A stretch of 64,000 nucleotides of DNA, from the NCBI GenBank assembly GCA_963801055.1, contig CAWDDE010000008.1:186001-250000 (forward strand), read 5' to 3'. The notes under the pieces were generated by a model. That model was given only the letters and a program-made list of their open reading frames with translations, was not told the origin of the DNA and searched no databases. This DNA comes from DASUPK01 sp963801055 (GTDB lineage: Bacteria; Actinomycetota; Thermoleophilia; Solirubrobacterales; 70-9). Each line of letters begins with the position of its first letter. Position 1 is the first letter of the stretch. The position numbers were made by a program, and so were the translations under genes. This document shows, one piece after another, positions 46,383 to 55,871 of this stretch.

Positions 46383-48623
46383 GTGGAGGCCTGGACGCGC
46401 CGGGTGATCCGCCACCGGAAGAAGATCATCGTCCTGTGGGTGCTCCTTTTCGCATTCGGGGTGTATGGGGTCTCCCACCTCGGCGATCTGCTCAGCAACC
46501 GCTTCAGCGTGCCGAACTCCGACGCTGAAGACGGGCTCAACCTCGTCAAGGACCGGCTGCACGAGCGCGGCGATGGAGCCTTCACCCTGATCGGGCAGAC
46601 CGAGAGGCCGATCGCCGACACCCCGCAATTCCTGGCCCAGCTCGAGGCGGCGGCGCAGCAGGGTGCCTCGGCCCTCCCCGACGGCCAAGCGGCGACGCCG
46701 CTGGTGGCCGATCCGCACGTTGCCTACGTCCAGATCAACACCTCGCTCGAGAACGCGGACTCCTCGAACAAGACACCCGCCGTGCGGGCGGCGATCCCCG
46801 ACATCCCCGGCACCACCACCTACGTATCGGGTTTCCCGGCGATCAACCACGACACAGAGAAGATCTACAACGAGGATCTGGCAAAGGGCGAGACGATCGC
46901 GATTCCGATAGCGCTGCTGGTGCTCGCCTTCATGTTCGGCACCCTGGTCGCGATCGGCGTCCCGCTCGCATTTGCCGCAATCAGCATCCCGACCACCCTC
47001 GGAATCGTCTGGATCGTCGCCCACTACATGGACATGGCGGTCTACGTGACCAACATCGTCTCGCTGATCGGGTTCGCGATCGCGATCGACTACTCGATGT
47101 TGGTCGTCTTCCGCTTCCGGGAGGAGCTCGAGAAGCACGATTCGGCCGAGGAGGCCTTGGTGATGACGATGCGGACCGCGGGCAGGGCCACGCTCTTCTC
47201 GGGCGGCACCGTCGCGATCGGCCTGGCGCTGCTCGTCCTGATGCCTCTGCCGTTCATGCGCTCGATGGGCGTAGGCGGGCTGCTCGTCCCGCTCGTCTCG
47301 ATCGCCGCGTCCGCCACCTTCCTGCCCGCCCTGCTCAGCCTGCTCGGCCGCAAGGTGAACCGGTTCAGGGTGATTCCCAAGAGCCTGCTGCAGAAGCGGG
47401 CCGAGGGCCACACGGGCTTCTGGACACGGCTCTCGAACTCGATCATGCGCCACCCGGTGGTCTATCTCGTCGGCGCGACCGCCGCGATGCTCGCGCTGGC
47501 GCTGCCGGCTCTCCAGCTTCATCTCACTGGCGGCGACAACCGGGGCGTCCCACTGACCACCGAGTCCACCAAGGGCCTGAAGCTGTTGGAGGACTCGCTC
47601 GGGCCCGGTGCGCTCGCACCGAACCAGATCGTGGTCGACACCGGCACGCCTGGAGGGGCCTTGGCTCCGGACACGGTGGCAGCGGAGTGCAGGCTGGTCG
47701 CTTCTCTCAGATCCGATCCCGAGATACAGCCGAGCACGATCCAGGCGCCGATCTCCCCGGCCTTGTGCGCCGGAGGCGAATCCGTCAACCCTGCTGCACA
47801 GATCGCGGGCGCAAGGCAGGCGAGACTGGTCGACGCTGACGGGCAGCTGATCCAGATCCGCGCCGCCGGCAAGAGCGACTCCGGCACCGACGCCGCGGTC
47901 GACCTCGTTCACCGGATTCGAGACGATTACATCCCGCAGGCCAACTTCCCGGCCAGCTCGACGGTGCTGCTCACCGGCGCGCCGGCTTTCGGAGTCGATT
48001 TCATCGACACCGCCTACGGCGCCTTCCCCTGGCTGGTGGCGGCCGTCCTCGTCCTCTCGTACCTGCTGCTGCTGCGGGCGTTCCGGTCGATCTTCCTGCC
48101 GCTGAAGGCTGTGCTGCTCAACATGCTCTCGGTGAGCGCCACCTATGGAGTCCTGGTGCTCACCTTCCAGCACGGCTTCCACTCGGTGCTCGGCCTGCAG
48201 GGCTCACCGCAGATCGAGGCATGGATCCCGATCTTCCTGTTCGCGATGCTGTTCGGACTCTCGATGGACTACGAGGTGTTCCTGCTCTCCCGCATGCGCG
48301 AGGAGTGGGACCTTCACCACGACAACGAACTCGCGGTCTCCAGCGGCCTCGAGCACACAGGGCGGATCATCACCGCGGCCGCGATCATCATGATTGCGGC
48401 CTTCGCCGGGTTCACGGCCGGATCGTTCGTCGGCCTGCAGGAGTTCGGGGTCGGGTTGTCGGCCGCGATCCTGCTTGATGCGACGATCGTCCGCGCGATG
48501 CTCGTGCCGGCGCTGATGAAGATCCTCGGCGACTGGAACTGGTACCTGCCCGAACGCGTTCGCAGAGCGCTGCGAATCTCCCCGGCGAGGCCGATCACGG
48601 AGATCCGGGGCGGCTCCGAGTAG
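46383..48623 (+). CDS. MMPL/RND-family membrane transporter (3)
   Basis: 746 residues from GTG 46383 with AGGAGG upstream. First helix IIVLWVLLFAFGVYGVSHLG, loop with TLIGQTERPIADTPQFLAQL, then IPIALLVLAFMFGTLVAIGV and the relay FAIAIDYSMLVVFRFREELE; second half VAAVLVLSYLLLLRAFRSIF and FGLSMDYEVFLLSRMREEWD. It lacks the C-terminal cytosolic domain of mycobacterial MmpL3-type proteins. Intact, unlike the two other MMPL genes in the window. A TATGAT hexamer at 46327-46332 may be its -10 box. Alone in its transcription unit; divergent from treT. Confidence 0.9.
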   Translation: MEAWTRRVIRHRKKIIVLWVLLFAFGVYGVSHLGDLLSNRFSVPNSDAEDGLNLVKDRLHERGDGAFTLIGQTERPIADTPQFLAQLEAAAQQGASALPDGQAATPLVADPHVAYVQINTSLENADSSNKTPAVRAAIPDIPGTTTYVSGFPAINHDTEKIYNEDLAKGETIAIPIALLVLAFMFGTLVAIGVPLAFAAISIPTTLGIVWIVAHYMDMAVYVTNIVSLIGFAIAIDYSMLVVFRFREELEKHDSAEEALVMTMRTAGRATLFSGGTVAIGLALLVLMPLPFMRSMGVGGLLVPLVSIAASATFLPALLSLLGRKVNRFRVIPKSLLQKRAEGHTGFWTRLSNSIMRHPVVYLVGATAAMLALALPALQLHLTGGDNRGVPLTTESTKGLKLLEDSLGPGALAPNQIVVDTGTPGGALAPDTVAAECRLVASLRSDPEIQPSTIQAPISPALCAGGESVNPAAQIAGARQARLVDADGQLIQIRAAGKSDSGTDAAVDLVHRIRDDYIPQANFPASSTVLLTGAPAFGVDFIDTAYGAFPWLVAAVLVLSYLLLLRAFRSIFLPLKAVLLNMLSVSATYGVLVLTFQHGFHSVLGLQGSPQIEAWIPIFLFAMLFGLSMDYEVFLLSRMREEWDLHHDNELAVSSGLEHTGRIITAAAIIMIAAFAGFTAGSFVGLQEFGVGLSAAILLDATIVRAMLVPALMKILGDWNWYLPERVRRALRISPARPITEIRGGSE

Positions 48624-48635
48624 CAGACAGTCCCG

Positions 48636-49160
48636 TCAGTTGACCGAGGGATCGGACGGCATCCGCGCGAGCAGCGCGAACTCCCCGCCCTTGCGTCGCA
48701 GTACTTCCGACCAAAGGTCGCCGTCGCCGAACGGATCGTCGGGACGGGCGTCGTCGAGGATCCAGGCCTCTTGCTCGAGCTCATCATCGAGCTGGCCCGC
48801 CCCCCAGCCGGCGTAGCCGGCGAACACGCGCAGCCGCAGGAGCTCAGGCGGGTCGTCGAGGTCGACCATCCCGACGGCCCCGACGATCAGCTTGGTGGCA
48901 TCGCCAGGATCGGGGTGCTCTCCGACTGCGGTCACAGCGTTGGGCTGGACGGGACCTCCGACGTGGATCAGGTGGTCGTCCCCGATCAGCTCAGCGAGCT
49001 CCGGAGATGCATCGCCGACGGTTGTCTCCGACGGCCTGTTGAGGACGAGCCCGAAGGCGCCCTGATCGGAGTGCTCGACCACCAGGATCACCGTCCGGTG
49101 GAAGTAGTCCGGCATGCTGGGCGAGGCGATCAGCAGCCTGCCGTTGAGGCTCTCGCTCAC
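48636..49160 (-). CDS. UPF0301 (AlgH/YqgE) family protein
   Basis: 174 residues with the family pattern: LNGRLLIASPSMPDYFHRTV, ILVVEHSDQGAFGLVLNRPS, HVGGPVQPNAV, VFAGYAGWGAGQLDDELEQE and the final W-x3-L. The GTG at 49160 (VSESLNGRLL) is the conserved start. Function in the cell is uncertain; the family is broadly conserved. Intact. Its start is 24 bases from that of the divergent GST gene. Confidence 0.9.
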   Translation of the reverse strand: MSESLNGRLLIASPSMPDYFHRTVILVVEHSDQGAFGLVLNRPSETTVGDASPELAELIGDDHLIHVGGPVQPNAVTAVGEHPDPGDATKLIVGAVGMVDLDDPPELLRLRVFAGYAGWGAGQLDDELEQEAWILDDARPDDPFGDGDLWSEVLRRKGGEFALLARMPSDPSVN

Positions 49161-49184
49161 GCCCTCGCAGAATAGGCTGCGGCG

Positions 49185-49958
49185 ATGGAGATCACGCTCT
49201 ACGGGATTCCGCCGTCGCCGCCATCTCATTCCGTCCGCCTGATGCTGGAGAGGAAGGGAATCGCCTACAAGTCGGTATCGCTGCTGCCAGGTCTGCACCC
49301 GGCCCTGCTGCGCACCCGTGGCTTCCGGGGAGGCACGGTCCCGGCGATGAAGATCGACGGGCGGAAGCTGCAGAACTCGCGGGCGATCTCGCGGGCGCTC
49401 GAGGACGCACAGCCGGAGCCTCCGCTCTTTCCGGCCGATCCCGAGCAGCGGATCGAGGTCGAGGAGGCGGAGCGCTGGGGCGAGGAGGACTTCCAGAACC
49501 TTCCCCGCAGGATCGTCCGCTGGCTGGCGGTGCACCGACCCGAGGTCCGGCTGATCATCGCCCGCGACGTCGGAATTCCCCTGCCGAGTCTGGCGGCGCG
49601 CGCCAACGCGCCGGTCGCATGGGTGATGGCGAAGAAGGTCGACGCGGAGCGCCACATCCGGGAGTCGATCGCACAAGTGCCCGAGGCGCTCATCCATATC
49701 GACAGGCTGATCGCCACCGGGGTGATCGGCGGCGATCAGCCGAACGCCGCCGACTTCCAGATCGCGACCTCGGTCCGATCGCTGCTCAGCATTCAGGATT
49801 TGCGGCCAGGATTGGAGGGGCGCCCCGCCGCCGACCTCGCGATGCGGATCCTGCCCGAGCTCGGGAGCGACTTCCCGGCCGGGATGCTGCCGGGGTGGTG
49901 GCTCGCGCCGCTGACGCGCGGGCTCGCTAGGTCCTTGGAGCGGCCAACCTCCGCATGA
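49185..49958 (+). CDS. glutathione S-transferase N-terminal-domain protein
   Basis: 257 residues. Thioredoxin-like N-terminus (EITLYGIPPSPPSHSVRLML, GGTVPAMKIDGRKLQNSRAI), with the cis-Pro in TVPAMKI. The C-terminal part is helical and carries many Arg/Leu; it does not show the usual GST C-terminal motif clearly. Actinobacteria often lack glutathione, so a mycothiol- or other-thiol-linked role is possible. Intact. Its end overlaps the next gene by 32 bases (convergent). Confidence 0.8.
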   Translation: MEITLYGIPPSPPSHSVRLMLERKGIAYKSVSLLPGLHPALLRTRGFRGGTVPAMKIDGRKLQNSRAISRALEDAQPEPPLFPADPEQRIEVEEAERWGEEDFQNLPRRIVRWLAVHRPEVRLIIARDVGIPLPSLAARANAPVAWVMAKKVDAERHIRESIAQVPEALIHIDRLIATGVIGGDQPNAADFQIATSVRSLLSIQDLRPGLEGRPAADLAMRILPELGSDFPAGMLPGWWLAPLTRGLARSLERPTSA

Positions 49959-50337
49959 TCTCCGCCCATGTCCGCGGTTCGACGAGCCAGCGGGAGATGA
50001 GTAGGCAACCGAAGCCGGCGGCGATCAGGATCGTTCCGAGGGTGAGCCCCTCGAGCCAGATCAACCCCACCGCGCTGAGGACGTAGACCGCGGACTCCAA
50101 CGGTGCCGATCTCCGGCGCCTCTCCGCGAACTCCCGCCAATCGGACAGCTCCTCCGACGCTGTCCTGCCGGTTGCGCGACCGGAGCGCTTCCCTCGCGCG
50201 ACTGCGACCGCGATGACCAAGCCGAGAGCGACTCCCATCCCCGCGAAGAGCAGGACCGCGACTCGTGGACTGGTGATCAGGCTCAGACCGGCCGCGATAA
50301 GGCCGATGCCCAGAGGCGTGGGTACATGCCTGAACAT
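49927..50337 (-). CDS. small membrane protein, unrecognised
   Basis: 136 residues from ATG 50337: four hydrophobic segments (PLGIGLIAAGLSLITSPRVA, LLFAGMGVALGLVIAVAVAR, SAVYVLSAVGLIWLEGLTLG, TILIAAGFGCLLISRWLVEP) separated by a basic loop (RGKRSGRATGRTASEELSDW). No known family. It is immediately after the alcohol dehydrogenase (11 bases) on the same strand. Confidence 0.65.
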   Translation of the reverse strand: MFRHVPTPLGIGLIAAGLSLITSPRVAVLLFAGMGVALGLVIAVAVARGKRSGRATGRTASEELSDWREFAERRRRSAPLESAVYVLSAVGLIWLEGLTLGTILIAAGFGCLLISRWLVEPRTWAEIMRRLAAPRT

Positions 50338-50348
50338 CTTCGGCGGCG

Positions 50349-51383
50349 TTAAGGGCTGAGCACGATCTTGAGCGCCTCCCGGTTGTCGTAGGCGCGGTAG
50401 GCATCCGGGGCCTCGTCGAGCTTCATATGGTGGGTGACCAGCGGCGCCGGGTCGAGCTTGCCCGCCGAGAGCAGCTCGAGCACCGGATCGAGGTGCTTGA
50501 TCACGTTCGCGTGGCCGCTGGTCAGGGTGAGCGCCTTGATCCAGAGCACTCCCATGTGGACTTCGGCGCGCTCCGCGTAGACGCCGGTGACCGAAACGGT
50601 CCCGGCTTTGCGGGCCAGCCGCAGCGCCAAATCGAGCGCTTCGGGATGGCCGACCGCATCGACCGCGAGGTCCACCCCACGCCCCTCGGTCAGCTTCTTG
50701 ACCTCGGCGCGCGGGTCCTGCTCCGTGAGGTGGACCGGGGTGGCGCCGAACGACTCCGCCATCCGCAGCCGATCCTCGACGGTGTCGATCGCAACGACCT
50801 CGGAGGCGCCGGCCGCCATCGCGGCCTGCACCGCGCACAGGCCCACCGGCCCCATGCCGAGGATCGCCGCCGTCTCTCCCTCGGCCAGCGGCCGGGAGTC
50901 GATCGCGTGGAAGCCCGTCCCCATCACGTCGCCTGCGAACAGGGCCACCTCGTCGGAGAGGCCCTCCGGCACCTTCCGAAGCGTCAGGTTCGCGTGCGGG
51001 ACCAGGAGCAGCTCGGCCTGCGCGCCCTGCAGGGAGCCGAGCGCCTGGCCGTGGCCGAAGACGCGCGCCTCGTCGCACTTGTGGAACTCCTCACGCCGGC
51101 AGAAGAAGCACTCGCCGCAGGCGGTCCCGTAGGTGCCCAGCACGCGGTCGCCAACCTCGACGCGCGTCACCTCGTCCCCGACCGCAACCACCTCGCCGAC
51201 GTACTCGTGCCCGATGACGAAGCCGGGCTCGATCTGGACGCGCCCGTGGTAGATGTGGAGGTCCGAGCCGCAGATCCCGGTGGCCTGGACGCGGACGATC
51301 GCGTCGTCCGCCGCCAGAAGCTCGGGCTCCTGGACCTCGTCTACCTGCACCTCACCCGGCGCCTGGAAGGTCACTGCGCGCAT
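50349..51383 (-). CDS. zinc-dependent alcohol dehydrogenase (MDR family)
   Basis: 344 residues. Catalytic zinc ligands: Cys in QATGICGSDLHIYHG and His-Glu in GFVIGHEYVGEVVAVGDEVT; structural zinc Cys in GTACGECFFCRREEFHKC. Rossmann loop: AILGMGPVGLCAVQAAMAAG. This fits the formaldehyde/threonine-dehydrogenase-like MDR subgroup; the substrate is not specified by the sequence. ATG 51383. Intact. Divergent from the SDR gene. Confidence 0.92.
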   Translation of the reverse strand: MRAVTFQAPGEVQVDEVQEPELLAADDAIVRVQATGICGSDLHIYHGRVQIEPGFVIGHEYVGEVVAVGDEVTRVEVGDRVLGTYGTACGECFFCRREEFHKCDEARVFGHGQALGSLQGAQAELLLVPHANLTLRKVPEGLSDEVALFAGDVMGTGFHAIDSRPLAEGETAAILGMGPVGLCAVQAAMAAGASEVVAIDTVEDRLRMAESFGATPVHLTEQDPRAEVKKLTEGRGVDLAVDAVGHPEALDLALRLARKAGTVSVTGVYAERAEVHMGVLWIKALTLTSGHANVIKHLDPVLELLSAGKLDPAPLVTHHMKLDEAPDAYRAYDNREALKIVLSP

Positions 51384-51422
51384 GCGAGGAGCGTATAGAC
51401 GCGTTCCGCATAAGATCGCGGC

Positions 51423-52277
51423 ATGGGGATCGAGAAGTCACGGCCGGTGCTGATCACGGGCTGCTCGACGGGGATCGGCCGGGCGACCGCGGAGCGGCTC
51501 GCGGACGACGGCTGGAACGTGCACGCGACGGCGCGCCGCCTCGACTCGATCGAGGATCTGCGCGAGCGGGGCTGCAAGACACATGCCCTCGACGTCACCG
51601 ACGAGCTCTCGATGGAGTCGGCCGTCGGGGAGGTCGAGAAGGACGGCCCGATTGGCGGCCTCGTCAACAACGCGGGCTACAGCCAGAGCGGCGCAATCGA
51701 GACGATTCCGATGGCGAGCGTTCGCCGCCAGTTCGAGACCAACGTCTTCGGCCTGATGAGAATGTGCCAGCTGGTGCTTCCCGGGATGCGCGGCGCCGGC
51801 TCGGGCCGGATCGTCAACCTGAGCTCGATGGGCGGCAAGCTCACCTTCCCGGGCGGGGGCGTCTACCACGCCGCGAAGCACGCGGTCGAAGCCCTCTCAG
51901 ACGCCCTGCGCTTCGAGGTCCGGGAGTTCGGGGTGGACGTCGTCGTCCTCGAGCCGGGCCTGATCGTCACCGAGTTCGGCGAGACCGCCGCGGGCAGCAT
52001 GGCCGAGGTCGAGGAGCCCGGGCCCTATTCGAAGTTCAACGCGGACGTCGCCAAGGTCACCGCCAACGCCTACAGCGGCCCGATGGCGCGCTTCGCCGCC
52101 GGGCCCGAGGCGGTGGCGGGGAAGATCTCGAAGGTGCTGACGGCGGACAGACCGAGTACGCGCTACAAGGTGACGCCTTCCGCCAAGATCGTGATGGGCA
52201 TGCGCCGGCTGATGACCGACCGGATGTGGGATCGCTTCGTCCGCTCGCAGTTCCCGCCGCCCAGGCCCGAGGCCTGA
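51423..52277 (+). CDS. short-chain dehydrogenase/reductase
   Basis: 284 residues, classical SDR. Cofactor loop ITGCSTGIGRATAERLADDG, the NNAG strand (LVNNAGYSQSGAIETIPMAS), catalytic Ser in RIVNLSSMGGKL, Tyr-x3-Lys in VYHAAKHAVEALSDA and PGLIVTEFGE. The C-terminal basic region (MRRLMTDRMWDRFVR) may be membrane-near. Intact. Substrate unknown. Followed 17 bases later by the DNA ligase gene. Confidence 0.92.
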   Translation: MGIEKSRPVLITGCSTGIGRATAERLADDGWNVHATARRLDSIEDLRERGCKTHALDVTDELSMESAVGEVEKDGPIGGLVNNAGYSQSGAIETIPMASVRRQFETNVFGLMRMCQLVLPGMRGAGSGRIVNLSSMGGKLTFPGGGVYHAAKHAVEALSDALRFEVREFGVDVVVLEPGLIVTEFGETAAGSMAEVEEPGPYSKFNADVAKVTANAYSGPMARFAAGPEAVAGKISKVLTADRPSTRYKVTPSAKIVMGMRRLMTDRMWDRFVRSQFPPPRPEA

Positions 52278-52294
52278 CCCCGTAAGGCGGAACC

Positions 52295-53341
52295 GTGTCT
52301 GAGGTCAAGCTCAAGCCATTGGACCTGCTGACCGCCGAGGAGCGAGGCAAGCTCCGGCGCAGCCGCCAACCCGGCTGGATCGAGCCGATGAAGGCGGTGC
52401 TCCACGACCGCCCGTTCTCCGATCCGGAGTGGATCTTCGAGCGAAAGCTCGACGGGGTCCGGTGCCTCGCGTTCCGCAAGCCCCGCGAAGTGCGCCTGCT
52501 CTCCCGCACGGACAAGCTGCTCAATCGCTCCTATCCGGAGCTCGTCGAGGCGCTCGAGGGCGAGGGCTGCCAGGAGTTCGTCGCCGATGGCGAGATCGTC
52601 GCCTTCAGCGGGCACGTCACCAGCTTCTCCCGCCTCCAGCGCCGCATGCAGATCTCCGATCCCGAGCGCGCAAGGCGCACCGGGATCGCCATCTACCACT
52701 ACGTCTTCGACATCCTCCACCTCGATGGGTACGACACCACCCGGCTGCCGCTGCGGGCGCGAAAGCGGCTGCTCAGAGCGGCGCTCGACTTCCACGGGCC
52801 GGTCAGGTTCCTCTCCCACCGCAACCGCGACGGCGAGGTGCTCTTCGCGGACGCCTGCCGGCGTGGCCTCGAGGGCCTGATCGCCAAGCGGGCCGCCAGC
52901 CGCTACGTCAGGACGCGGTCGTCGGAGTGGCTCAAGCTGAAGTGCTCACACGAGCAGGAGCTGGTCATCGGTGGGTTCACTACGCCGCACGGCAAGCGCA
53001 CCGACTTCGGCGCCCTGCTGGTGGGCTACTACGAGGACGGCGAGCTGCGCTACGCGGGCAAGGTCGGGACCGGGTTCGACCAGCGGACGCTGGCCGACCT
53101 CGGCGCCCGGATGCGGAAGCTGGAGCGGCCGGATCCGCCGTTCGCCGACGTGCATCCGGTCCCGAAGGGAACGCACTGGATCGAGCCGCGGCTGGTCGGG
53201 CAGTTCGCGTTCAGCGAATGGACTCGCGACGGCCGCCTGCGGCACCCGCGCTACCTGGGGCTACGCGATGACAAGCGGCCGCGCGAGGTGGTCAGAGAGC
53301 GCCCGACTCGAGCTGGCGCTCGTACGGACCGTGGCCGGTGA
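52295..53341 (+). CDS. ATP-dependent DNA ligase, LigD ligase-domain type
   Basis: 348 residues. Adenylation lysine in motif I (IFERKLDGVRCLAFRKPREV), motif III (FVADGEIVAFSGH), motif IV (EGLIAKRAASRYV) and motif V (WLKLKCSHEQELVIGGFTT), then the OB domain (ALLVGYYEDGELRYAGKVGT). It has no polymerase or nuclease domain, so it is a stand-alone form of the NHEJ ligase; no Ku gene is seen in the window. GTG 52295. Its last 50 bases overlap the end of the convergent PfkB gene; the tail VRERPTRAGARTDRGR may therefore be non-conserved. Intact. Confidence 0.88.
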   Translation: MSEVKLKPLDLLTAEERGKLRRSRQPGWIEPMKAVLHDRPFSDPEWIFERKLDGVRCLAFRKPREVRLLSRTDKLLNRSYPELVEALEGEGCQEFVADGEIVAFSGHVTSFSRLQRRMQISDPERARRTGIAIYHYVFDILHLDGYDTTRLPLRARKRLLRAALDFHGPVRFLSHRNRDGEVLFADACRRGLEGLIAKRAASRYVRTRSSEWLKLKCSHEQELVIGGFTTPHGKRTDFGALLVGYYEDGELRYAGKVGTGFDQRTLADLGARMRKLERPDPPFADVHPVPKGTHWIEPRLVGQFAFSEWTRDGRLRHPRYLGLRDDKRPREVVRERPTRAGARTDRGR

Positions 53342-54122
53342 GGCAGACCGCGCCAGCCAGGGCGGCAAGATCGAGCGCAGAGACGGGATCGCGACCCTCG
53401 GCCAAGCCGTAGGTGAGGGCGGCGGCGAACGAGTCCCCGGAGCCGTAGCTGTCGGCGATCGGGCCCTGCAGCGGAGCGGGCTTCCACGTGCCGGAGTCGC
53501 CGTTCGCCATCTCGTAGCGGCCGCCCTCGGCGCCCCTGGTTGCGACCAGGAGCGAGGGGGGTGGGTCGAGGGACCTTGCAAAGCTGGTCTCGAGCCCGTC
53601 CCGGTCGCTGTAGACGAGGCCGTCGAGCCTCACGCCCTCCTGCGCCAGCACTCGGCCGACGCGCGGCGAGGCGACCAGCACACGGGCCGCCCGTGCGGCC
53701 CGGAGCGCGTCGCCGTCGGCAGCGGTGAGGTAGACGCCGTCGGCCCCGGCCAGCTCCTCCCAGCCGATCGCGTCGCGCCCCCGCGGCTCGAGCCGCTCTC
53801 CAATCGTGGTGATGGTCCGCTCCCCTTGGGCGTCGAGAAAGGTATGGGCCCGCCGGGTGTGGCCATGTCGCGTCGCGTCGTGCACCGTCACCCCGAGCTC
53901 CGCGAGTCGCGCCCGGGAACGGCGCGCGAGCTCGTCGTCTCCGAGCGCCGTGAGGAAGATGGCTCCTCCGGCCAGACGCGCGAGCTGGACCGCCGCAACC
54001 GCGCCTCCGCCGGCCGGCTCCTCGAAGCTGTCGCTCGCGTGCACGATCTCACCGGCGACCGGTACGTGATCCCCACGCACGAACTCCACCCACTCGACGT
54101 GTCCGACGACCGCTACGCGCAC
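53292..54122 (-). CDS. PfkB-family sugar kinase
   Basis: 276 residues. N-terminal sugar-binding GEIVHASDSFEEPAGGGAVA, LARLAGGAIFLTALGDDELA, and the signature with anion hole and catalytic Asp DSYGSGDSFAAALTYGLAEG near the C-terminus. It phosphorylates a sugar or nucleoside; the exact substrate is unclear. ATG 54122. Intact. Shares a 50-base 3' overlap with the DNA ligase gene. Confidence 0.88.
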   Translation of the reverse strand: MRVAVVGHVEWVEFVRGDHVPVAGEIVHASDSFEEPAGGGAVAAVQLARLAGGAIFLTALGDDELARRSRARLAELGVTVHDATRHGHTRRAHTFLDAQGERTITTIGERLEPRGRDAIGWEELAGADGVYLTAADGDALRAARAARVLVASPRVGRVLAQEGVRLDGLVYSDRDGLETSFARSLDPPPSLLVATRGAEGGRYEMANGDSGTWKPAPLQGPIADSYGSGDSFAAALTYGLAEGRDPVSALDLAALAGAVCLTGHGPYERQLESGAL

Positions 54123-54230
54123 CGCTGGGATTCTCGCGGCTGGGGGGACCCTCAGGCGGCCAGCAGTGAGAAGCCAATCGGGTCCGCGACCTGCTCGAGG
54201 TCGTCGACGGCTACATGACCCGCTGAGCGG

Positions 54231-55869
54231 TCAGGCCTGGACGGTGAGCCGGTCCTCCGCGACCGTGGCGGCGGCCTCGCCGCTGCGCCGGTGGCCCGTC
54301 ACCGCGCTGATGAAGTGGTGTCGCTCGAGCGCCAGCAATCGGCAACCACCGAGCGCGGTGACCGTCGCGGTGCGCGGGACGTCGTTGAGCAAGGCGATCT
54401 CCCCGAAGCACTCGCCCTCGGCCTGGTTGCGGCGAAAGGCGCCGTCGATCTGCACCTCGACCTCGCCCGCGGCGATCATGTAGAAGCGCTTGCCTGGCTC
54501 CCCCTGGGTGACAACCTCATCCCCGGGAGCCGGGGTGACGGGGACCAGGTCATGACTGAGCCGTTCGAGCGTGTCGATCGGCAAGGGCGCGAAGATCGGG
54601 TGCTCTCGAAGCAGGCGAAAGCGGTCTTCCTCGACCGGCGCGCCGATCTCCACTGCACGCAGCGCGGACCAGCGCAGCACCGCAAATGCCGGGAGGATCA
54701 GTCCAACGGCGATCACCGTTCCCCTCACGCCGAGGAACGCAATCAGCGCCGGGACCGCGATGGAGCCAAGCGCCATGGCCCCGAACCGGGATGTCTCGAG
54801 GAATGCCAGAGCCCGCGCCAGGGTCTCGTCCGAACCGAGCCGCTGGAGGAGGGTCCGTGCGGCGACCTCCACGAAGGTGTACCCGGCGCCCATCCCAAGC
54901 CAGGCGACGTAGCCGGCAACGGCGACCACCCAGAGCCCGGGCAGCACAAGCGACGCGCCGAAGACCAGACAGCCAAGCAAGAGGCCGGCGGCCATCTGCC
55001 CCCGGTGGAGGAGCAGAGCCATGGCGGCCCCTCCGAGCAGGGCACCGACTCCCCAGGCCGCATTCAGGTAGCCGACGGCGCCCTGACCGAGTCCGAGCAG
55101 GTCGAGGGCGACGATTACGGCGAGGACGTCGACGGCGCCTTCGACGAAGAGCATCAGCGTCATCGCGATCCCAACGAGCCGCAGCCTGGAGTCGGCCAGC
55201 AGCGACTCCGCCCCGCTCACCGTCTCCGCGAGGACCTTGCCGGATGTCTCGCTGACGTAGGCGGGGCGTGCGTCACGGCTCAGCAGGGCGAGAAGGAGAC
55301 CGGAGATCAGCCCCGCGACGGCCGCCATCCCGAACACCACCTGCGGGCGTAGCCGCCGCGAGCAAAGCTCCGCTGATCAGTCCGGCGGCAAGGAACCCGA
55401 TGTTGTCCATGGCGCTGTGGGCGACGTTTGCGGCCGACAGCTCCTGGGGCGTTCGCGCCACCAGCGGCATCAGCGCACCCTCTGCCGGGACGTAGGGGCT
55501 GATCGCGACCGTGGACAGTCCCGCGAGGGCAAACACCACGCCCACGGGAGCATCGATGGCGGCGGCGGCCGTGGCCGCGCCGAGCAGCGCGGCGTTGCCG
55601 AGGGCGCTGACGACAAGAACCGCCCGCCGCGACGACCGGTCCCCGATCAGACCGGCGAACGGCGAGGCCAGGGCCCCGGGCAAGAGACGAACGAGGGCCG
55701 CAATGCCGACCGCCGTCGTGCCGGCGGCATCGAATGCGTACACCCCCAGCGCGATCGCGAACGACCAGATCGCCAGCGACTCCGCCGCCCAGGCGAGCTG
55801 CAGCAGCCGCATCTCCGGATTCCTGAAGACGACCGCGATCGCGGGCAGTGACCGGCGCAGAGATTCCAT
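54231..55869 (-). CDS. MFS transporter fused to a cyclic nucleotide-binding domain
   Basis: ~546 residues. Twelve-helix MFS-like part: LVRLLPGALASPFAGLIGDR, SSRRAVLVVSALGNAALLGA, FGMAAVAGLISGLLLALLSR, GVGALLGGAAMALLLHRGQM, GYTFVEVAARTLLQRLGSDE. The C-terminal ~130 residues are a CNB domain (LLREHPIFAPLPIDTLERLS; GEPGKRFYMIAAGEVEVQID; GECFGEIALLNDVPRTATVT, with the FGE..R motif). One extra base near 55350 splits the helices after LLAAATP. ATG 55869 is used. A transporter whose activity may respond to cAMP/cGMP is inferred. Substrate unknown. Confidence 0.82.
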
Positions 55870-55871
55870 GC

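Noticed and set aside
46371..48182. 603-residue minus-strand open frame opposite the third MMPL gene
   Set aside because: Antisense of membrane helices, no hydrophobic pattern or start signal.
54123..54230. Short frames between the PfkB and MFS genes (for example ANRVRDLLEVVDGYMTR on the plus strand)
   Set aside because: Too short, no start or partner, and the pfkB gene occupies the upstream side.
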